This document shows, piece by piece, positions 59,388 to 64,000 of a stretch of 64,000 bases of DNA. The notes below the pieces were generated by a model, which ran no database searches, was not told the origin of the DNA, and saw only the letters and a program-made list of their open reading frames with translations. The stretch's first letter is position 1. Each line of letters begins with the position of its first letter. The stretch spans positions 129,701-193,700 of the forward strand of contig DGQK01000001.1 of assembly GCA_002390745.1 (NCBI GenBank), in the 5' to 3' direction. The translations under genes and the position numbers were made by a program. This DNA comes from Bacteroidetes bacterium UBA4416 (GTDB lineage Bacteria > Bacteroidota > Bacteroidia > B-17B0 > Aurantibacillaceae).

Positions 59388-60586
59388 TATGCGCTTACTT
59401 TCTTAAAAATGAGGGATGAGCAATTGCCTCCGAATCCGAAGGAGTTGGAAAGCACTGTATTCACAGGTGTTTTCACGAGGCTTGTTTCCGGCACCAGGTC
59501 GAGGCCGGCAATAGGCGTGGTAAAATTCAGGTTCGGGAAGATCATATCGTTCTGAATGGACAACACGGAGATCACCGCTTCGATGGCCGCCGCCGCCGCC
59601 AGCGTATGTCCCGTAAAAGCCTTGGTAGAGCTGAATCGTGGAACCTTGTCGCCGAATACCGCCCGTGTGGCCGTGCCTTCCGAAAGGTCGTTGTTCGGTG
59701 TTCCGGTGCCGTGCATGTTGATGTAGTCAATATCTCCGGGCTTCAGGCCGCTCATCTGCAAGGCCTGCTCAATGGCCATCTGAGCGCCATAGCCTTCCGG
59801 CGACGAAGCCGTCTGGTGATAGGCATCGTTGGTATTGGCATAACCGACGATCTCCGCCAGCGCTTTTCCGTTCCGTTTTTTCAAAGCCTCTTCTCCTTCA
59901 ATCACGAGGAAAGCCGCAGCTTCTCCCAGATTCAGGCCTTTGCGGTTCTCATCGAAGGGCTTGCTCCACTCCTTGTCGAGGATCATAAGTGTGTTGAACC
60001 CGTTGAAGGTGAATTTGGATAACGCATCTACACCTCCAACAACCGCCCTGTCGAGCAGGCCGTTTTTGATCATCCGGCAACCCAACATGATCGCATTGGC
60101 AGCCGAGGAACAAGCCGTGGAAATAGTGGTCACATAATCCACATTGCCAAGGAAATCGGCAATGCGCTCGGTGCTGTCGCCGCAATCATGCGTATCGAGC
60201 ACACTCAGGTGATCGTCTTTTTCGAAGAGCTCCTTGTAATACAGTTCAGTTTTTCCCATACCGGCTACCGTTGTGGAAGAGATCACGCCCGTGCGTAACC
60301 CGTCGGCGGTATCAATCCCCGAATTCTGCACAGCTTCCTTTGCCGCCAGCATAGCGATGTAAGAATTGCGGTTCAGGTCGGGGTTATGATCGTTGACCAG
60401 GTCGGCCAGCTGCTCGTTGGAGAGCTTGATCTCCCCGGCAAGAAACTCATCTTTGTAACGTGTTGTCAGGTGATGGATTTTTCCAATCCCGGTTTTGGAT
60501 TGGGTCAGGGACGCAAGCGTTTCAGGCACATTGTTCCCAATGGCTGAAATCACTCCTAAACCCGTAATATAGATGCGTTGAGACAA
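59387..60586 (-). CDS. Beta-ketoacyl-ACP synthase (KSalpha/FabF-like, catalytically complete)
   Basis: The 399-residue protein starts at TTG 60586, five bases after the ACP stop. It is a full ketosynthase with C159 (TISTACSSAANAI), H292 (INMHGTGTPNNDL), K322 and H327 (SSTKAFTGHTLAAAAA). It condenses malonyl-ACP with an acyl or aryl-acyl chain. It lies between the ACP gene and the Cys-less synthase, so a KSalpha/KSbeta heterodimer is likely. No dehydratase or ketoreductase gene is adjacent. The family assignment is secure; the product type is inferred. Confidence 0.93.
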   Translation of the reverse strand: MSQRIYITGLGVISAIGNNVPETLASLTQSKTGIGKIHHLTTRYKDEFLAGEIKLSNEQLADLVNDHNPDLNRNSYIAMLAAKEAVQNSGIDTADGLRTGVISSTTVAGMGKTELYYKELFEKDDHLSVLDTHDCGDSTERIADFLGNVDYVTTISTACSSAANAIMLGCRMIKNGLLDRAVVGGVDALSKFTFNGFNTLMILDKEWSKPFDENRKGLNLGEAAAFLVIEGEEALKKRNGKALAEIVGYANTNDAYHQTASSPEGYGAQMAIEQALQMSGLKPGDIDYINMHGTGTPNNDLSEGTATRAVFGDKVPRFSSTKAFTGHTLAAAAAIEAVISVLSIQNDMIFPNLNFTTPIAGLDLVPETSLVKTPVNTVLSNSFGFGGNCSSLIFKKVSA

Positions 60587-60591
60587 ATCGG

Positions 60592-60849
60592 CTATGATTT
60601 ACCTTGAGACTTGATGTACTCTGCCATAGTCCTTACCGACTGGAAAATGGTTTTCCCGTCTTTAGGATCTTCAATTTTAATCCCGTAATGTTTCTCCAAT
60701 AAAACGATCAGCTCCAGGGCATCAATGGAATCAAGCCCCAGGCCTTCACCGAACAAGGGCGAATCAGGATTGATCTCTTCAGGCTTTACTTCAGCCAGGT
60801 TCAACTGTTCTATAATCTGTCCTTTTAATTTTTCTATTAATGCGTCCAT
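60592..60849 (-). CDS. Acyl carrier protein
   Basis: The 85-residue protein has the four-helix ACP form with the phosphopantetheine site in FGEGLGLDSIDALELIVLLE (serine about 40). It is acidic and lacks other domains. It differs from housekeeping AcpP in the spacing and helix 1 (KLKGQIIEQLNLAEVKPEEI). It sits six bases after the half-length ketosynthase gene and five bases before the full ketosynthase start, so it is the carrier for this cluster. Confidence 0.92.
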   Translation of the reverse strand: MDALIEKLKGQIIEQLNLAEVKPEEINPDSPLFGEGLGLDSIDALELIVLLEKHYGIKIEDPKDGKTIFQSVRTMAEYIKSQGKS

Positions 60850-60855
60850 ACGGTT

Positions 60856-61479
60856 TTATTGATTGTATAATTCTGTAATTGCTTCTTGATTCAGAGGTTT
60901 AAAATTACTGCTTTTATTTGATTTTTCAACCAAAAAAATAAAGGCTTCCGCGGCATCGCCATCGGCCTCTACCCAGCCACAGACCGCTGCCTGCGTTTCC
61001 CCGTGGAATAAGGCTTCCAGGTAATTTAACAACAATCCTGCATCAAAGCATTCCGACACAAAAAATGCATTTTCTCCGGTGATCTTATATTTAATGGCGA
61101 TTTCACCGATAACAATATTGGGAAGCGTATACACAAAAACGGCGGGCGACGGGAAATAAGCAGCCTTATCGCTGATCGACGCCTGGTGTACCCTGTCCGT
61201 ATCCATGCTGGAGGCCGCATTCGCCAACACGATGGCAATTTTATCCAAAGGATATTCCGTAAGCATTCCCGATTCTTTCACGGCCGCTTCCATACAGAGC
61301 ATGCCCAGCTTGCAGAGCGTATCCATTTTATGGTATTTCGGATAGCTCATACCCTGGGCCCTGTAGGCATCCGTAAGAAATTCGGGCAGGCTGCCGGAAG
61401 AGCTGCCGTCAAAGATCAATGAGCCGTTCGCCGTAAGGCGCCGGTGTTTGATATGAGCGTAGGAGGTGATGTGTTTCAT
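60856..61479 (-). CDS. Half-length ketosynthase-like protein
   Basis: From ATG 61479 the product has 207 residues and covers only the N-terminal thiolase half. It has DTLCKLGMLCMEAAVKESGM, IAIVLANAASSMDTD, and a possible nucleophile C144 in FFVSECFDAGLLLNYLEALF, then AAVCGWVEADGDAAEAFIFL. The C-terminal half with the catalytic histidines is absent, and the following DNA does not encode it. The frame is undamaged, and it lies tightly before the ACP gene, so it is a stable component. It may act as a structural or priming partner. Confidence 0.8.
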   Translation of the reverse strand: MKHITSYAHIKHRRLTANGSLIFDGSSSGSLPEFLTDAYRAQGMSYPKYHKMDTLCKLGMLCMEAAVKESGMLTEYPLDKIAIVLANAASSMDTDRVHQASISDKAAYFPSPAVFVYTLPNIVIGEIAIKYKITGENAFFVSECFDAGLLLNYLEALFHGETQAAVCGWVEADGDAAEAFIFLVEKSNKSSNFKPLNQEAITELYNQ

Positions 61480-61631
61480 GTTTTGATTTGGAACCATACA
61501 AGGCATAGAAGGTCATATAAGTTTCCTCAATAGGATTTTATGATTCTCTCTTCTTATATGTTCTTACGTGTCTTATAGTTCTACTGAGTTTGTCGAAGTA
61601 TGGCTTAATGATTTCAATTTCTCTATGCCTT

Positions 61632-62783
61632 CTATCTGTCTATGTGGTTAATGGTTCTCCTGAACAGCGCCGCCGCATTGCAGCCTCCGAAGCCAGACGC
61701 CGTTTTGATGAAGGCGCTGTAGCTCTTCGGCTGATGCGATTCAATGACCCTGATATTCCCGCTCACACCTTTGGCTGCATAGCCCTCAGAGCGGACCAGC
61801 TCCTGATGCTTCATCGCCTCGAGGGAAAGTGCCGTTTCCAAAACACCCGCAGCTCCCAGCGTATGGCCGTAGTAGCCCTTCAGGCTGTTGAGCGGAATCC
61901 CGCTCAGCCCTGCCCGTTCAAAGGCAATAGACTCCATTTCGTCATTAAAAGGCGTAGCCGTGCCATGCGCCGAAATAAAGCCGACGTCTTCCGTGGACTG
62001 ATCTTTCAACGTGTTTTGTAAGGCCTGGAGCAAGCCTTCGCCGGTGCGCGAGGGGCCCGAAATATGGTTGGCATCGTTGGCGGAGGCGCCGCTGACGATC
62101 TCTGTGTGGTAAGGTGCAGACAGCTCTTTTTTATTGGTAACGAGAAGCGTTGCCACAGCCTCTCCCAGGTTGATGCCTGTTCGGTTGGCATCGAATGGCC
62201 TGCTCGGCTCGGCACTCATCGCATTAAAGGATTTAAAACCGCTGATGGTAAACTCCGACAGGATATCTCCTCCGCAAACAATCACGTTATCATAAGTACC
62301 CTGCTCAATGAAGCGTTTGGCAATGATAACCGCCAGCAGGCCCGAGATGCAGGCATTGGACACCACCACCGGTGTGTGTGCGAACTTAAAATAATCTTGC
62401 AAATGCTTCGCGAATGCCGGCAAATAGGCCCTTTCAGAAGGGATGGACGGATAGCGCCCTTCCAGGATATCGATATTGCCTTTGGTGGTGGAATAAATGA
62501 GCAAGGTCCGCCGATCCGCAGGGTCAATGCCGCTTTGCGCCAACACATCCCCGATCGACAAAATACTCAGCGCTTCGAGCCGTGTGTGAGCTGATGCGCC
62601 GCGGACCTTTGAAATTTGCTTTTCAAATTCCGCCTCGCCGATACTGGCCACGCAAAACGGTTCTTTGGAAAAAGGCAGGACCATGTTTTGTACGCCTGTT
62701 TTTCCGGCACGGATAGCCTGATAGTTTTCCTGTGAAGTAAATCCAAGCGGGCTGATGATATTGCTATAGGAAGTGAAGACCAT
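61632..62783 (-). CDS. Beta-ketoacyl-ACP synthase, second full-length copy
   Basis: The 383-residue protein has a complete active site: C145 (VVSNACISGLLAVI), H273 (FISAHGTATPFNDE), K302 and H307 (NSLKGYYGHTLGAAGVLETA). It begins the ketosynthase cluster, with a TATATTTA promoter element six bases before its ATG. It differs clearly from the other full ketosynthase (about 25-30 percent by eye), so the two likely handle different steps, such as starter and extender condensation in aryl-polyene-type synthesis. The 152-base gap to the next gene holds no other feature. Confidence 0.92.
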   Translation of the reverse strand: MVFTSYSNIISPLGFTSQENYQAIRAGKTGVQNMVLPFSKEPFCVASIGEAEFEKQISKVRGASAHTRLEALSILSIGDVLAQSGIDPADRRTLLIYSTTKGNIDILEGRYPSIPSERAYLPAFAKHLQDYFKFAHTPVVVSNACISGLLAVIIAKRFIEQGTYDNVIVCGGDILSEFTISGFKSFNAMSAEPSRPFDANRTGINLGEAVATLLVTNKKELSAPYHTEIVSGASANDANHISGPSRTGEGLLQALQNTLKDQSTEDVGFISAHGTATPFNDEMESIAFERAGLSGIPLNSLKGYYGHTLGAAGVLETALSLEAMKHQELVRSEGYAAKGVSGNIRVIESHQPKSYSAFIKTASGFGGCNAAALFRRTINHIDR

Positions 62784-62789
62784 AGCTTG

Positions 62790-62797
62790 TAAATATA
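62790..62797 (-). promoter_or_regulatory. Putative -7 element (TATATTTA) of the ketosynthase cluster
   Basis: The minus strand reads TATATTTA six bases before the ATG of the first ketosynthase gene, a near-leaderless arrangement. Confidence 0.4.
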
Positions 62798-62832
62798 CGC
62801 TATTTAGAGGCTTGTTCGTTGCAGCTTAAACT

Positions 62833-62867
62833 AAAAAACCTCCTCAATTGCCTTGAGAAGGTTTTTT
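62833..62867. terminator. Terminator of the DUF177-rpmF operon
   Basis: AAAAAACCT (62833-62841) and AGGTTTTTT (62859-62867) pair, extended by CTCA/TGAG after one mismatch, 20 bases after the rpmF stop. A-run/T-run arms make it work on both strands. Confidence 0.8.
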
Positions 62868-62887
62868 GAAAACGTGTTTCAAAAAAA

Positions 62888-63079
62888 TTAAGCTTTAGCC
62901 GCTTTTTCCATTACTACTTTTCCTTTGTAGTAAAGTTTTCCTTCGAACCAGTGTGCACGGTGAAATAAGTGTGCTTCGCCGGTTGTGGTATCTTTTGCAA
63001 TCGTCATGGTCGGTGCTTTGTATGTAGAACGACGAGAGTCTCTGCGGGATCTGGATAGTTTTCGTTTTGGATTAGGCAT
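62888..63079 (-). CDS. rpmF: 50S ribosomal protein L32
   Basis: The 63-residue protein is very basic at its N-terminus (MPNPKRKLSRSRRDSRRSTY) and contains the L32 core GEAHLFHRAHWFEGKLYYKG. It is part of the large ribosomal subunit. The zinc-binding cysteines of some L32 forms are absent (C-minus type). It follows the DUF177 gene by 12 bases, the normal bacterial arrangement. The terminator follows. Confidence 0.96.
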   Translation of the reverse strand: MPNPKRKLSRSRRDSRRSTYKAPTMTIAKDTTTGEAHLFHRAHWFEGKLYYKGKVVMEKAAKA

Positions 63080-63091
63080 GGTATATTTACT

Positions 63092-63625
63092 TTAATTATT
63101 ATTGAACTTTATATGTTTTAATTTCTCCCATTCGGGGTTTGCGCTTGGTTCTTCCTCTACTTTATGTTCTTCGAACTTAGCCAGTGTTTCCTGGTCGCAT
63201 GGTAGCTCGTCGTACTCCAGGTTTTCATCCTCGCAGGGCACTTTCCGGTAAGGAATGGCCAGCTCGATGTATTCATACAGGTACTGCGAAATATCTGCTT
63301 CATCCAGGCCTTCCCTCAGCACCAGCATCTCATCGTTGCTTTCTTCCGGATTGCCATGCTTGATCACCAGCTTCTCCTGCCCGCTTACCGGGCAATCGTA
63401 GTCTATCAAACACCTGTCGCAACTCAGGCCTACCGTCCCTTCAAAGGCAAACAAAATATGCATCAGGCTGTTTTGTTTCACCAGGGTAGCATTCACATGG
63501 ATATTGGCCCTTGTTATTTCACTGTCATTGTACTGCTCAAAGAACTTCTCCGTCACCTCAAACTCAAACTCGTGCTCTCCTATCGATAATCCGCCAAACT
63601 GTATATTGTACTGACTTTTACCCAT
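63092..63625 (-). CDS. DUF177/YceD-family protein (23S rRNA accumulation)
   Basis: The 177-residue protein has the YceD signature with a Cys-pair LSCDRCLIDYDCPVSGQEKL (about 66-85) and an acidic C-terminal region (DEADISQYLYEYIELAIPYR, then KVPCEDENLEYDELPCDQET). It is needed for normal 23S rRNA levels and is usually encoded just before rpmF, as here. The gene has the best promoter in the window (63649-63680) and a clear ribosome-binding site (GAGGAGAAG). Confidence 0.92.
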   Translation of the reverse strand: MGKSQYNIQFGGLSIGEHEFEFEVTEKFFEQYNDSEITRANIHVNATLVKQNSLMHILFAFEGTVGLSCDRCLIDYDCPVSGQEKLVIKHGNPEESNDEMLVLREGLDEADISQYLYEYIELAIPYRKVPCEDENLEYDELPCDQETLAKFEEHKVEEEPSANPEWEKLKHIKFNNN

Positions 63626-63648
63626 AGCTTCTCCTCAAAATGGAGGGC

Positions 63649-63680
63649 AAAGATACACTTTTTTTTAATTTATCAACAAA
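63649..63680 (-). promoter_or_regulatory. Near-consensus promoter of the DUF177-rpmF operon
   Basis: The minus strand reads TTTG (63680-63677), 20 bases, TATCTTTG (63656-63649), an almost ideal Bacteroidota promoter, followed by a Shine-Dalgarno-like GAGGAG before the ATG at 63625. Confidence 0.8.
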
Positions 63681-63714
63681 TTTATTAAAAATAGGTCAAT
63701 CCTTCCATTCGATT

Positions 63715-63910
63715 TTTCTTCCTGTTTTGGGCGCCGGGCGGGCTGCGCCAGGCTTCGCTTCGCTACGGTTTTTTCAGGGCGAAAAAGGCAGCGCCCTAAA
63801 AAGAACTGAACCTTTTGCATCCCTGGCGCAAACCACTGACAATGAGCAACTTTAACGGCCAGGATGCCGAGCGCAGAGTTTACGCCGTCACGACAGGCCT
63901 GGCGCAACGT
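63715..63910. other. GC-rich intergenic segment with small inverted repeats
   Basis: The stretch between the promoter of the DUF177 gene and the next gene is GC-rich and repetitive in style, including AGGGCG/CGCCCT hairpin arms at 63774-63797 and the direct repeat CCTGGCGCAA at 63822-63831 and 63898-63907. No protein-like frame is seen. It resembles other intergenic elements, such as 34385-34490, but shares no long identity with it by eye. Confidence 0.35.
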
Positions 63911-63914
63911 GAAG

Positions 63915-64000
63915 CTACTCATCCGTTTTAATCAGGCATTTGGGAACATACCAGCTTTCGCGGTACAGCGCCATCTCCAGGGGTTTCCCGGCGCAATCCA
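63915..64000 (-). CDS. C-terminal end of a gene that enters from the window edge
   Basis: The minus-strand frame from the window edge reads DCAGKPLEMALYRESWYVPK, CLIKTDE and TAG (63917-63915). Its composition is protein-like, while the other two frames stop or have poor composition. About 27 residues are visible, too few to name the gene. It would be transcribed toward the DUF177 gene. Confidence 0.5.
   Translation of the reverse strand, partial: DCAGKPLEMALYRESWYVPKCLIKTDE

Noticed and set aside
57516..62783. Complete flexirubin or aryl-polyene cluster
   Set aside because: Key genes (ketoreductase, dehydratase, aromatic starter enzymes, acyltransferase, exporter) are not visible here, so only a partial or different cluster can be claimed.

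Overview
The window is a chromosomal segment of a Bacteroidota bacterium with moderate GC content, probably of the Chitinophagales/Cytophagales type; the exact family cannot be fixed from sequence alone. Evidence: TonB-dependent receptors with an N-terminal carboxypeptidase-regulatory-like domain, a serine hydrolase ending in a type IX secretion (Por) sorting domain, LytS/LytTR two-component genes, TPR-SpoIIE phosphatases, DUF4476, a fused DAHP synthase/type II chorismate mutase, and promoters of the TTTG-N19/20-TAnnTTTG type used by the Bacteroidota sigma factor. I see no tRNA or rRNA genes, CRISPR arrays, insertion sequences or phage genes. The region looks like housekeeping chromosome mixed with lineage-specific envelope and signalling genes.

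Layout. 1-8 kb: start of a TonB receptor (-), a LytS/LytTR pair (+), a POT peptide transporter (+), and a DUF2339/DUF3999 envelope pair (-). 8-12.6 kb (-): alpha/beta hydrolase, thioredoxin, a small secreted gene broken by an in-frame amber codon, an ABC-F ATPase and the c-di-AMP synthase dacA. 12.8-17.2 kb (+): PAS-LuxR regulator, an 18-bp palindrome, a TonB receptor and a secreted serine hydrolase. 17.2-24.6 kb (-): two paralogous TPR-SpoIIE phosphatases behind paaZ, and a secreted unknown. 24.7-35.4 kb (+): RNase Z-like enzyme, a stand-alone HflX N-domain, secreted transglutaminase, two Crp/Fnr regulators, PP2C-like phosphatase, sirtuin, quinone reductase, T9SS serine hydrolase and DUF4476 protein.

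35.4-42.2 kb (-): a tight aspS-TSUP-mltG-degenerate helicase operon, a Tat-targeted superoxide dismutase with a biotin carrier gene, and a secreted unknown. 42.3-46.7 kb (+): oligopeptide-binding lipoprotein, membrane J-protein, alpha/beta hydrolase, GNAT and a receiver-like cPPr domain. 46.8-53.7 kb: DAHP synthase/chorismate mutase (-), a 50-residue Cys-rich protein (+), a glycine-zipper lipoprotein (+), a TMTC-like membrane TPR protein (-) divergent from a GT2-GT9-SDR glycoconjugate operon (+) across a long inverted repeat, and a TPR protein (-). 53.9-57.4 kb: ECF sigma, mini-protein and ClpP cassette (+), then HD hydrolase and small lipoproteins (-). 57.5-62.8 kb (-): a compact ketosynthase/ACP cluster resembling part of an aryl-polyene/flexirubin locus. 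62.9-64 kb (-): rpmF and DUF177 behind a near-consensus promoter, and the end of one more gene.

Most promising for novelty: the ketosynthase mini-cluster with a Cys-less partner and a half-length ketosynthase; the ECF-ClpP cassette; the single-domain degenerate DEAD helicase fixed in the aspS/mltG operon; the stand-alone HflX N-domain; the unannotated Cys-rich mini-protein at 47,981-48,133; and a recurring arrangement of the -7 promoter element 4-6 bases before a start codon, suggesting leaderless mRNAs, including dacA.
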